A stretch of 64,000 nt of DNA from an uncultured Desulfobulbus sp. (lineage in GTDB: Bacteria; Desulfobacterota; Desulfobulbia; Desulfobulbales; Desulfobulbaceae). The DNA is taken from positions 2,078,001-2,142,000 of the forward strand of contig NZ_OY762276.1 of assembly GCF_963665445.1 (NCBI RefSeq), given 5' to 3'. The notes beneath the pieces were generated by a model, which saw only the letters and a list, made by a program, of their open reading frames with translations, did no database searches and had not been told where the DNA came from. Positions 12,005-20,037 of the stretch are shown here, in pieces. The number at the start of each line of letters is the position of its first letter. Within the stretch, counting starts at the first letter, position 1. A program made the position numbers and the translations under genes.

Positions 12005-14110
12005 CTACTGTTGGGCCAGCGGTTTGGCAAAGGTCATGCGGGCATCGGCTACCACCGGCTCGTTGCCGGTCTCGCCCACAATCAGCGGGTTGATGTCCAG
12101 CTCCTGAATCTGGGGAAAATCGGTGGTCAGCTGGGAGATGCGCTGCAGGGCAACGGCAATGGCATTGATATCCACCTCCTTCAGCCCCCGTTTACCTTCG
12201 AGCAGCTGATAGGAACGGGTGGCCTTCAACATCTGCACCGCCTCCTCCTCGGTGATCGGCGCAAGGTGGAAGGTGACATCCTTCATCACCTCAACGAAGA
12301 TACCGCCCAGACCAAACATCAGCATCGGTCCGAACTGAGGATCGCGGGTCATACCGATGATGACCTCCAGGCCGCTCTCCGCCATTTTCTCCACGTAGAT
12401 ACCTTCCACCAGGGCATTGGGCGCATGCTTGTTGATCCTGAGCATCATCAGGTCAAAGGCATCGGCAACCTCATGGCTGGAGCCGATATTGAGCCGTACC
12501 CCGCCAAGATCCGACTTGTGGACGATACTGGGGGAAACGATCTTCATCGCCACAGGGAATCCGATGAAGCGGGCATACTCCACCGCCTCTTCCGGGCTGG
12601 CGGTGAGGCGGCCCTCCATGATGTGAAAACCGTAGGCCTTGAGGACATCCTTGGATTTGACCTCATCCAAACGCAAACGACCGGTACGCTGGCGGCGGGT
12701 GATGATCCGTTCCACCCGACGACGGTTGACCGGAAATCGCACCACCTGCCGCGCAGGACGCCGTTTCCACACCCCGTATTCGTACATGGCCTTGAGCGCG
12801 CCCACCGCCCGCTCCGGGGAATCGTAAAAGGGCAGGCCGGCCGCGGCCAGTTCCTTGCGCGAAGGCATGATGTCGGAGCCGCCAAGGAAGGAGGCCAGCA
12901 CCGGCATGGATTCATCAAGCCGGGTGACGATGGCCCGCACCGTGGCCGCAGGCTGAGTCATGTATTGCGGCGCAAGCACCACCAGGATGGCGTCGATGGA
13001 ACCGTCTTCAATGGCAACATCGATGGCTGTCGAGTAGTGGCGGGGCTCGGCGTCGGCGGAGATGTCGATCGGGTTGTCGATAAAGGCGGCCGGCGGCAGG
13101 GCCTGGCGCAGTTTGGCGGCCAGGGACTCGCTCAGATTCACCACGTTCATCCCCGATTTCTCCACCGCATCCGCGGCCATGGTCCCGGAACCGCCGGAGT
13201 TGGTGATGATCAGCACCCGGTCGCCCTTGGGCATGGGCTGCAGGGCCAGGGCGGTGGCGTAATCAAAGAGGGCCTCAAAGGAGTCGGCCCGGCAGATGCC
13301 GGCGCGCTTGAAGGCGGCACCGTAGGCCGTATCCTTGCCGGCAAGTACCCCGGTATGGTTGGAGGCGGCCTTGGAACCGGCCACCGTGGTGCCGGCCTTG
13401 AGGATGACCACCGGCTTTTTGCTGCTCGCCTCTTCCGCGGCCTTGACGAACTTGTCGCCATCGCTGATATCCTCGAGGTAACCGACAATGACCTTGGTTT
13501 CGTCATCGCGGGCCAGGGCGGCCAGGACATCGACCTCGGTGATATCGGCCTTGTTGCCGATGGAGATCGATTTCGATACCCCCAGCTCACGCTCGTCGGC
13601 GATATCCATCATCGCAGTGCACAGGGCGCCGGACTGGGAAAAGATGGCCAGGCTGCCGGGTTGGGGAATGCGCTTGGAGAAGGAGGCATTCAGCTTGATC
13701 GCGGTATTGATGATCCCCAAACAGTTGGGGCCAAGCAGGCGGACGTTGCCTCTTCGGCAGATCTCGGTCAGTTCGTCCTCCAACGAGCGCCCCACCTTGC
13801 CGGTCTCCTTGAACCCGGAGGCGACAACGACGATGGCGCCGGCCTTCTTTTTCACCGCCTCGCGCGCGGCTGCGGGGACCATTTCCGCGGGAACGGCGAT
13901 GACCACCAGGTCCACCGGATCGGGGTAATCGGCAATCTGCGGATAGACCTTCAGGCCAAAGAGCTCGCCGCCGGCGGAGTTGACCGGAATGATCGGCCCG
14001 GAAAAGCCGCTCTTGACCAGATTGCTCACCGTATCGTAACCGACCTTACCCACGGTCTTGGACGCGCCGATAACCGCAATCGATGCCGGGGAAAAGAGTT
14101 TATCCAGCAT
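12005..14110 (-). CDS. ADP-forming acetate-CoA ligase, fused alpha and beta subunits
   Basis: 701 residues. Interconverts acetyl-CoA + ADP + Pi and acetate + CoA + ATP. Alpha part: CoA-binding Rossmann domain (SPASIAVIGASKTVGKVGY), two CoA-ligase domains with the phospho-histidine loop ASNHTGVLAGKDT. Beta part: ATP-grasp domain after about residue 480 (FPVAMKIVSPSIVHKSDLGGV). All expected catalytic positions that I can see are kept, so it looks active. This differs from PatZ-type proteins, where a dead ligase is fused to GNAT; here the GNAT is on the neighbouring CoA-transferase. Start ATG at 14110 has GAGG 5 nt upstream; a GTG two codons earlier is worse. Confidence 0.93.
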   Translation of the reverse strand: MLDKLFSPASIAVIGASKTVGKVGYDTVSNLVKSGFSGPIIPVNSAGGELFGLKVYPQIADYPDPVDLVVIAVPAEMVPAAAREAVKKKAGAIVVVASGFKETGKVGRSLEDELTEICRRGNVRLLGPNCLGIINTAIKLNASFSKRIPQPGSLAIFSQSGALCTAMMDIADERELGVSKSISIGNKADITEVDVLAALARDDETKVIVGYLEDISDGDKFVKAAEEASSKKPVVILKAGTTVAGSKAASNHTGVLAGKDTAYGAAFKRAGICRADSFEALFDYATALALQPMPKGDRVLIITNSGGSGTMAADAVEKSGMNVVNLSESLAAKLRQALPPAAFIDNPIDISADAEPRHYSTAIDVAIEDGSIDAILVVLAPQYMTQPAATVRAIVTRLDESMPVLASFLGGSDIMPSRKELAAAGLPFYDSPERAVGALKAMYEYGVWKRRPARQVVRFPVNRRRVERIITRRQRTGRLRLDEVKSKDVLKAYGFHIMEGRLTASPEEAVEYARFIGFPVAMKIVSPSIVHKSDLGGVRLNIGSSHEVADAFDLMMLRINKHAPNALVEGIYVEKMAESGLEVIIGMTRDPQFGPMLMFGLGGIFVEVMKDVTFHLAPITEEEAVQMLKATRSYQLLEGKRGLKEVDINAIAVALQRISQLTTDFPQIQELDINPLIVGETGNEPVVADARMTFAKPLAQQ

Positions 14111-14121
14111 AGCCACCTCGT

Positions 14122-14778
14122 TTATATCGATGTCTCGGGGACGTGAATGGTGAAACCTTCGGCTTCAATCGCCTTGTAGATCGCCCGCACATTGTAGGTA
14201 TTGATTCTCAGGTATATCATGGCCTTGCGCTTTTCGTTGCCCTCGGCCCGCACCAGACGGGTGAACTGGGTCTGCTTCTCCTCCATGACCTTCACCAACT
14301 TGCTCAGCGCCTGGGGATCGCCGTTGTCCTCAATCGAGACGAGCACCGAACCCTTGGCGCCGAGTCCGAAGAGATCGCGATAGGCATTCATCAAATCGGC
14401 GGTGGTAAAGACCCCCACCAGTTTCTCGTCCTCATCCACCACCGGCAGAGCACCGATCTTGCGCGACTGGAAGAGCATCAGCGCGTCATCCAAGGTGGTG
14501 TGCGGCCTGAGATAGAGAATATCCCGGGTCATCAGCACCGAGACGGGGGTGTTGTTGACCTGCTCCTCCACCGAACCCCGTTCCTTGCTGCGGGCCACGG
14601 TTGATGGCCTGGCCGAGCGGAGATCGCGATCGGAGAGGATGCCGAGTAAAGTCCCCTGGCCGTCGACCACCGGCAGGTGACGGATGTTGTATTGCTGCAG
14701 TCTATCAATAGCCTCGGCCACAGTCTGCTCCGGCGTGACCGTAATCGGTGACGGCGTCATATGATCGTAGATGAACAT
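14122..14778 (-). CDS. CBS-pair and ACT domain protein (AcuB-like)
   Basis: 218 residues. Two CBS repeats (about 1-60 and 75-140: MTPSPITVTPEQTVAEAI, LMTRDILYLRPHTTLDDAL) followed by a C-terminal ACT-like domain. CBS pairs bind adenosine nucleotides; ACT domains bind small ligands. The same domain order is found in AcuB of Bacillus acuABC, a regulator of acetyl-CoA synthetase of unclear mechanism. Here it sits between an ADP-forming acetyl-CoA synthetase and an AcuC-like deacetylase, which supports a sensor role for adenylate charge or acetyl-CoA. Ribosome site GGGGGAG, 8 nt spacing. Confidence 0.9.
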   Translation of the reverse strand: MFIYDHMTPSPITVTPEQTVAEAIDRLQQYNIRHLPVVDGQGTLLGILSDRDLRSARPSTVARSKERGSVEEQVNNTPVSVLMTRDILYLRPHTTLDDALMLFQSRKIGALPVVDEDEKLVGVFTTADLMNAYRDLFGLGAKGSVLVSIEDNGDPQALSKLVKVMEEKQTQFTRLVRAEGNEKRKAMIYLRINTYNVRAIYKAIEAEGFTIHVPETSI

Positions 14779-14797
14779 AAAAAAAGACTCCCCCTGG

Positions 14798-15778
14798 TTA
14801 ATCGCTGAGCAATATCATATGGTCCTCGAGCAGGCCGGACAAATAGGCCTCAACGCACACACCAAGTTTTTCCAAGTAATACCCGCCCTCGAGAATCGAG
14901 AGCAAACGACCTTCCGTGTAGTCGCGGGCCAACTCACGGATAAATACGCCCAACTGCCGGTAGAGATCGACCGTAAACGCAAGCCCGGACATGTCGTCCA
15001 GGCGATGGGCATCGAATCCGGCGCCGATGATCAGCGCATCGGGTTGCATTTCATCGAGAAAACTGCGGATTTTCGGCAACTGGCGCAACACCTGATCAGC
15101 CCCCGCACCCGGGGGCAGCGGCAGGTTGAGAATCGTCCCCTTGCCTGCGCCGATTCCTTTGTCTTCGGCCCAGCCGGTGCCCGGATAGCTGAACGAGGGA
15201 TGTTCGTGGATGGAGACATAGGAAGTTTCCGCCTCTTCCTCGAAGGCGGTCTGAATGCCGTTGCCGTGGTGGGCATCGAAATCGAACACGCAGACCCGGC
15301 GACGGTTGTATTCCTGCTGCCAGTAGCGGGCGGCGATCACGCAGTTGTTGAAAAAACAGAATCCATAGGGCTGGTTGGGCTCGGAGTGATGGCCCGGGGG
15401 CCGGGTCTGACAGAAGACCACGGTTCCTGGATTCTGTTCAACCGCGTCGACACCGACCAGGCCGCATCCTGCGGAAAGGGTGGCAATATCGTAGGATTCG
15501 TAACAGACCTGGTTGTCGGGATGATCGATATAGGTGCGCCCGGAAAGAACCGACTCCTCAAAACGAAACAGCCAGCCTTCGGTATGAAAGGTGAGCAGTT
15601 GCGCCCGGGTGGCGGGACGGGTGGGCAGATAGCGGATTCGATCGGCAAAATGGCTCTGCCTGAGTTGGTCGGTGATGACCTGCATCCGTTCAGGGACCTC
15701 GGGATGGTCTCCGCCGCCGGTGTCGTGGCGGTCGAAAGCGGGATCAGTGACGATGATGAGCGGCGTATCTTGTTCCAT
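14798..15778 (-). CDS. Histone deacetylase family protein (AcuC-like)
   Basis: 326 residues from the ATG at 15778. Zn-dependent class I/II deacetylase fold: DHPEVPERM near the N-terminus, RPPGHHSEP with the catalytic His pair, FDFDAHHGNGIQ carrying Zn ligands Asp and His, and GAGFDAHRLD with the second Zn Asp. In bacteria such enzymes remove acetyl groups from acetyl-CoA synthetase (AcuC) or act on small acetylated amines. The location beside acetyl-CoA synthetase and AcuB-like genes favours the first. A GTG at 15829 could add 17 residues, but they are unlike the family. Confidence 0.9.
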   Translation of the reverse strand: MEQDTPLIIVTDPAFDRHDTGGGDHPEVPERMQVITDQLRQSHFADRIRYLPTRPATRAQLLTFHTEGWLFRFEESVLSGRTYIDHPDNQVCYESYDIATLSAGCGLVGVDAVEQNPGTVVFCQTRPPGHHSEPNQPYGFCFFNNCVIAARYWQQEYNRRRVCVFDFDAHHGNGIQTAFEEEAETSYVSIHEHPSFSYPGTGWAEDKGIGAGKGTILNLPLPPGAGADQVLRQLPKIRSFLDEMQPDALIIGAGFDAHRLDDMSGLAFTVDLYRQLGVFIRELARDYTEGRLLSILEGGYYLEKLGVCVEAYLSGLLEDHMILLSD

Positions 15779-15962
15779 TGCGCAGTCCGGAATGAGAGGC
15801 AACTGCCGGAAACAAACCTGGTCCGGCACGACCTTGTTCTTTCATTACCGTATTCTGCGCCAAAAACGAAGCGGTTTTCGTCCCTGTACCTCTTTGCCGA
15901 ACCCGGATTTGACCGGAAAAGGGGATGAATGCCCACCCTCCACGTTTGTCATCTCCTCGAGC

Positions 15963-18080
15963 TCACGCCTGTTTGCCCACCTGGGCCTGAATGGCGGTCA
16001 GGGCCACGGTATCGACGATATCGGCCACCGTGCATCCCCGGGAGAGATCGTTGACCGGTTTGTTCAATCCCTGGAGGACCGGCCCCATGGCTGCACCGTT
16101 GGTGGCCCGCTGCACTGCCTTGTAGGTGTTGTTGCCGGTATTGAGATCGGGGAAGATGAAGACCGTCGCCTGTCCGGCCACCGCCGATCCGGGTGCCTTG
16201 AGCGCAGCCACCTTGGGATCGAAGGCGGCGTCGTACTGCAGGGGCCCCTCGAGCGGATAGTCGAGGCCGCGTTCGGCCATCAGCTCCCGGGCGATGGCCG
16301 TGGCCTGAACCACCTTCTCCACGTCCTCGCCCGCACCGGAAATGCCGGTCGAGTAGCTGAGCAGGGCCACCCGGGGCTCGATACCGTAAATCCTCGCCGT
16401 TTCCGCCGAACTGAGCGCGATCTCCGCCAGCTGGCGGGCGTTGGGGTTGGGCACCACCGCGCAGTCGCCAAAGGCGAGCACCTTGGACTGGAGACACATG
16501 ATGAAGATCGAGGAAACCACCGACACTCCGGGCTTGGTTTTGACGAACTCAAAGGCCGGGCGAATGGTCTGGGCGGTGGTGGTGACCGAACCGGAAACCA
16601 TGCCGTCGGCCAACCCCTTGTGGACCATCATGGTGCCGAAGTAGGTCGGATCGGACATGCGGTCACGGGCCACGTCCATGACAATGCCGCGATTCTTGCG
16701 AATCTCGAAGTAGGTCCGAACAAATTCCTCATACAGATCGGAACTGCTCGGTTCGATGATCGTTGCCCCTTCGATGTTGAGGTTGAGTTTGGAAGCCTTG
16801 GTGCGAATCTCTTCTTCCTTGCCAAGCAGGGTAAGATCGGCAATTCCGCGCCTGAGGATAATGTCGGCGGCTACGAGAATGCGCTCACCCATGCCCTCGG
16901 GAAGGACGATGTGCTGCCGGTGGGCAGCAGCCTTCTCCATCAGCGAGAATTCGAACATCCTCGGGGTGATTTTGGTCGATCGGTTCGCCACCAGACGATT
17001 GGTCAGCTCGCTCAAATTGACATATCTGCCGAACCAACCCAGGGCGGTGGCGATACGCTTGGCGTCGGTGGGTTCGATGCGGCCATAGAGTTCGTTGACG
17101 CTCTGCACGGTGTCGAAGGTGTGGGCCTCGATGAACAGCACCGGCGCGGGAATGCCGGTCCAGCCCTGGATGAGCCGCTGCACGCTGGCCTTGAGCTCCA
17201 GGCCGCCGGTGATGAGGATGCCGGCGATGTTGGGGTAGGCCTGGGAGATACGGCTGGCCAGGCTGGCGATGACGATATCCGAGCGGTCGCCGGGCGTGAT
17301 GATCAGGCTGCCTTCACGAATGTATTCGAGAAAGTTGCTGATCTGCATCGCCGCCACCAGATAACTGTCCACCAGATTGAGCAGGTGGGACTTGCCGTAG
17401 AGGACCTCGGCCCCCAGCCAGCGTTTGACGTCATCCACGCTCGGGCTGCCCAGCCCCCTGTTCTCGGGAATGACGTAGAGGGGAAAGGCTCGGTCGAACT
17501 GTTGCCGGCATTTGGGAATACCTGCGGTGTCGCGGAGAAAGGTCTCCGGGGCCCGGTTGACGATGCAGGCGGCAATATCCACCCCCTGCTCTTCCAGGGT
17601 GTCGATGGTGATCGCGGTGTGGCTGCAGATCTCCTCGGTCGATTTGTCCCGGCCCGAGGTGATGAGCAGGACCGGCGCGCCGAGGTTGGCGGCAATACTG
17701 GCATTGAGGTCGAACTCGAATCCTGGATCCTTGCCGCGAAAGTCGGTGCCCTCGCAGAGGACGAAATCGTACTGGGATTTCAGCTTCTGGTACTTATGGA
17801 GGATGTTTTCATAGAGCAGCCCTTCCTGGCCGGAGGTGATCAGTCCTCGAGCCTCGCTGAGCGTATAGGCATGGGTGTCTTCGTAGGGCAGCTCGAGGTT
17901 GAAATGCTTGAGCACCAGGTTGAGATCGTGATCGACCCGGCCAAAGACATGGTCGTTGATGATCGGACGAAAAAAGGCAATGCGGCTGATCGCCTTGAGT
18001 AACAGCTGCATGACTCCGAGGACAACCGCCGACTTGCCGCTTCGTTCCTCGGCGGCAGTGATATAGAGATTGCAGGACAT
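15963..18080 (-). CDS. pta: Phosphate acetyltransferase, long form
   Basis: 705 residues. Converts acetyl-CoA + Pi to acetyl phosphate + CoA. Three parts: an N-terminal BioD-like P-loop domain (ITAAEERSGKSAVVLG), a DRTGG regulatory domain (about 215-330) and the C-terminal catalytic PTA_PTB domain (about 385-700; GSVTTTAQTIRPAF, VALLSYSTGISGAG, PDLNTGNNTYKAVQ). Length and order match long Pta forms regulated by metabolites. No acetate kinase follows; with the ADP-forming ligase nearby, the cell has two routes between acetyl-CoA and acetate if ackA is elsewhere. Strong ribosome site GAGGGAG. Confidence 0.95.
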   Translation of the reverse strand: MSCNLYITAAEERSGKSAVVLGVMQLLLKAISRIAFFRPIINDHVFGRVDHDLNLVLKHFNLELPYEDTHAYTLSEARGLITSGQEGLLYENILHKYQKLKSQYDFVLCEGTDFRGKDPGFEFDLNASIAANLGAPVLLITSGRDKSTEEICSHTAITIDTLEEQGVDIAACIVNRAPETFLRDTAGIPKCRQQFDRAFPLYVIPENRGLGSPSVDDVKRWLGAEVLYGKSHLLNLVDSYLVAAMQISNFLEYIREGSLIITPGDRSDIVIASLASRISQAYPNIAGILITGGLELKASVQRLIQGWTGIPAPVLFIEAHTFDTVQSVNELYGRIEPTDAKRIATALGWFGRYVNLSELTNRLVANRSTKITPRMFEFSLMEKAAAHRQHIVLPEGMGERILVAADIILRRGIADLTLLGKEEEIRTKASKLNLNIEGATIIEPSSSDLYEEFVRTYFEIRKNRGIVMDVARDRMSDPTYFGTMMVHKGLADGMVSGSVTTTAQTIRPAFEFVKTKPGVSVVSSIFIMCLQSKVLAFGDCAVVPNPNARQLAEIALSSAETARIYGIEPRVALLSYSTGISGAGEDVEKVVQATAIARELMAERGLDYPLEGPLQYDAAFDPKVAALKAPGSAVAGQATVFIFPDLNTGNNTYKAVQRATNGAAMGPVLQGLNKPVNDLSRGCTVADIVDTVALTAIQAQVGKQA

Positions 18081-18182
18081 GCGACAGACTCCCTCTGGCC
18101 GGTTGCATGCGATTGTGCGGAAACAGACGGGAGGAACTCCGACACCGACCGCGCCGGAGTTCCTGCAAAGAGCAAAAAGAGC

Positions 18183-19154
18183 CTATCGTGCCTGAGTGAC
18201 CTTTTCGGTCAACGCGGGGATAAATTCGAGGATATCGGCCACCACGCCGATATCGGCCCGCTGGAAGATGGGCGCGGTCGGGTTCTTGTTGACCGCGATG
18301 ATAAAGGGATTGCCCTTGATCCCGCCCATGTGCTGAAAGGAGCCGCTGATCCCCAGGGCCAGGTAGACCTTGGGTTTAACGGTCTGGCCGGAGGTGCCGA
18401 CCTGGCGCGATTTTTCCAGCCACTTGGTATCGACGATCGGACGGGAGCAGGCCACATCCGCGCCCATGCTTTCAGCCAGGCGATGGACCATGTCCAGGTT
18501 TTCCTCCTCGCCGATGCCACGGCCGATGGAAATAAGGGTTTCCGACTTGGTGATGTCGACCTCGCCCACCTCGGCCTCGACCACCCCGATGAAGGTCCGC
18601 TTGCTGCTGTAATCCTGAATGTCGGCCGACTTATCGACCACGGCTCCGGCCTGGGTTTTCGCCTCCTCGGCCTTGAAGGATCCGGAACGGATGTTGAGCA
18701 CTGCGCCATCGGTGAGATCGCAGAGTGAACGGGTGGAGACCGCGCCGCCGTATTCCTGGCGCACGACCTTGAGGTTCTCCCCTTCCCTTCCCTCGAAGCC
18801 GACCACGTCCGAGGCAAAGGATGCATCGATCTTGATCGAGAGCCCGGGGGAGAGATCCATGCCGAAGGTGGTGTGGGGTACCAGCAACAGGGACTTGGGC
18901 GGCAGCAGTTGGCAGAGGACCTTGCGGCAGACCTCGGCGTTGGGGTAACTCAGCGCCTCGTTGCCGACCATGATCACCTGGGCATAGGATTGGGCCATTT
19001 CCTGGGCGATGGCGGCGGCTTCGCTAGGAGAACCCAGGACGATGGCGGTGGGCATGCAATCGCTATCGATCGCCTGGGCAGCGGTGATCAGCTCCAGGGC
19101 GGTATCGTCGACCACGCCGCCGATATGGGCAATATAGGTATAAATCTCAGCCAT
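18183..19154 (-). CDS. etfA: Electron transfer flavoprotein alpha subunit
   Basis: 323 residues. EtfA carries the electron-carrying FAD that accepts electrons from acyl-CoA dehydrogenases. The N-terminal half has the Etf fold shared with EtfB. The C-terminal FAD domain is typical: ISIGRGIGEEENL, SRPIVDTKWLEKSRQVGTSGQTVKP split over the signature, LALGISGSFQHMGG and NKNPTAPIFQRADIGVV. Its ATG overlaps the etfB stop by one base (TAATG), so the subunits are made together. Last gene of the electron-transfer operon before a ~100-bp gap to pta. Confidence 0.96.
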   Translation of the reverse strand: MAEIYTYIAHIGGVVDDTALELITAAQAIDSDCMPTAIVLGSPSEAAAIAQEMAQSYAQVIMVGNEALSYPNAEVCRKVLCQLLPPKSLLLVPHTTFGMDLSPGLSIKIDASFASDVVGFEGREGENLKVVRQEYGGAVSTRSLCDLTDGAVLNIRSGSFKAEEAKTQAGAVVDKSADIQDYSSKRTFIGVVEAEVGEVDITKSETLISIGRGIGEEENLDMVHRLAESMGADVACSRPIVDTKWLEKSRQVGTSGQTVKPKVYLALGISGSFQHMGGIKGNPFIIAVNKNPTAPIFQRADIGVVADILEFIPALTEKVTQAR

Positions 19155-19930
19155 TAGTGTATTCCTCCTTTTGCTTTGAGCAACTCGACCACCTTTTCGG
19201 CCAACTCATCGGTACTGCCGGCAAGCATCTCGGCACCTGCGCCCAGCTCCGGCTGGAAGTATTCCAGTTTTTGCAGCTTGAGGCTGCAATCGGGACAGCC
19301 GGTATCCGCCGCGGTAAAAGTCGGGATCTCCAGCGAGGCGACCTTGCGGATGCCGCGAATGCTGACATAGCGGGGCTCGTTGATGCCGGTCTGGATCGAG
19401 AGCACGCAGGGCATCTCGATCTCGTTGATCTCCTGGTTGCCGCCTTCGATCTCGCGGCCGATCTTCAGCTTGTTTTCGCCCAGCACCTCGATCATGTTAA
19501 CCAGGGAGGCATAGGGGCGATCGAGCAGGGCCGCCATCATGCCGCCGACCTGACTTGCGCCCTCGTCCGACTGCGCGCCGCAGAGGATCAAATCAAATGT
19601 GTTCTGGGTGACGTAGGAACTGAGAAAGCGGGCGATCTTGCGACCGTCGGCCTGCTGGGTCATGGCATCGGAGAGCAGCACGCCCTTGTTGGCGCCCATG
19701 GCCATCTGCCTGCGAAGGATCTCTTCCTCCTCCTCGGAGCCGACGCTGGCCACCGTCACCGAGCCGCCGACCTTGTCCACGATCTGGATGGCCTCTTCCA
19801 CCGCATAGTTGTCCCACTCGTTGACCGAGTAGACCAGGTCGTCCTTCTCGATGTCATTGCCGTGCCGATTCAGGCGAATGTCGTTTTCAGAGGGATCAGG
19901 CACCCGTTTGACACAGACCAGAATATCCAT
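19154..19930 (-). CDS. etfB: Electron transfer flavoprotein beta subunit
   Basis: 258 residues. Nucleotide-binding (AMP or second FAD) subunit of Etf. Starts MDILVCVKRVPDP and includes the family signature region INEIEMPCVLSIQTGINEPRY. Start at 19930 is chosen because AAGGAGG lies 5 nt upstream; an earlier ATG adds 12 residues without a ribosome site. The standard dehydrogenase-linked form and a bifurcating form cannot be firmly told apart by eye. The menaquinone-type oxidoreductase upstream in the operon argues for the non-bifurcating, membrane-linked form. Confidence 0.95.
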   Translation of the reverse strand: MDILVCVKRVPDPSENDIRLNRHGNDIEKDDLVYSVNEWDNYAVEEAIQIVDKVGGSVTVASVGSEEEEEILRRQMAMGANKGVLLSDAMTQQADGRKIARFLSSYVTQNTFDLILCGAQSDEGASQVGGMMAALLDRPYASLVNMIEVLGENKLKIGREIEGGNQEINEIEMPCVLSIQTGINEPRYVSIRGIRKVASLEIPTFTAADTGCPDCSLKLQKLEYFQPELGAGAEMLAGSTDELAEKVVELLKAKGGIH

Positions 19931-20037
19931 TGCTTCCTCCTTCATGATGCTTGTTGTGATATCCACCGTCAGTCGGCGGTCTTGATTTCTTGATCAAAAA
20001 TAAAGGGGTTGAGGCATCCTCTCCCCCAAAGGTTCCA

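Noticed and set aside
10057..18002. Very long plus-strand frames (for example 10057-12093, 11996-14146, 15672-18002)
   Set aside because: They mirror real minus-strand genes with clear domains; their composition (His/Gly/Gln-rich, no motifs) is that of antisense shadows in GC-rich DNA.
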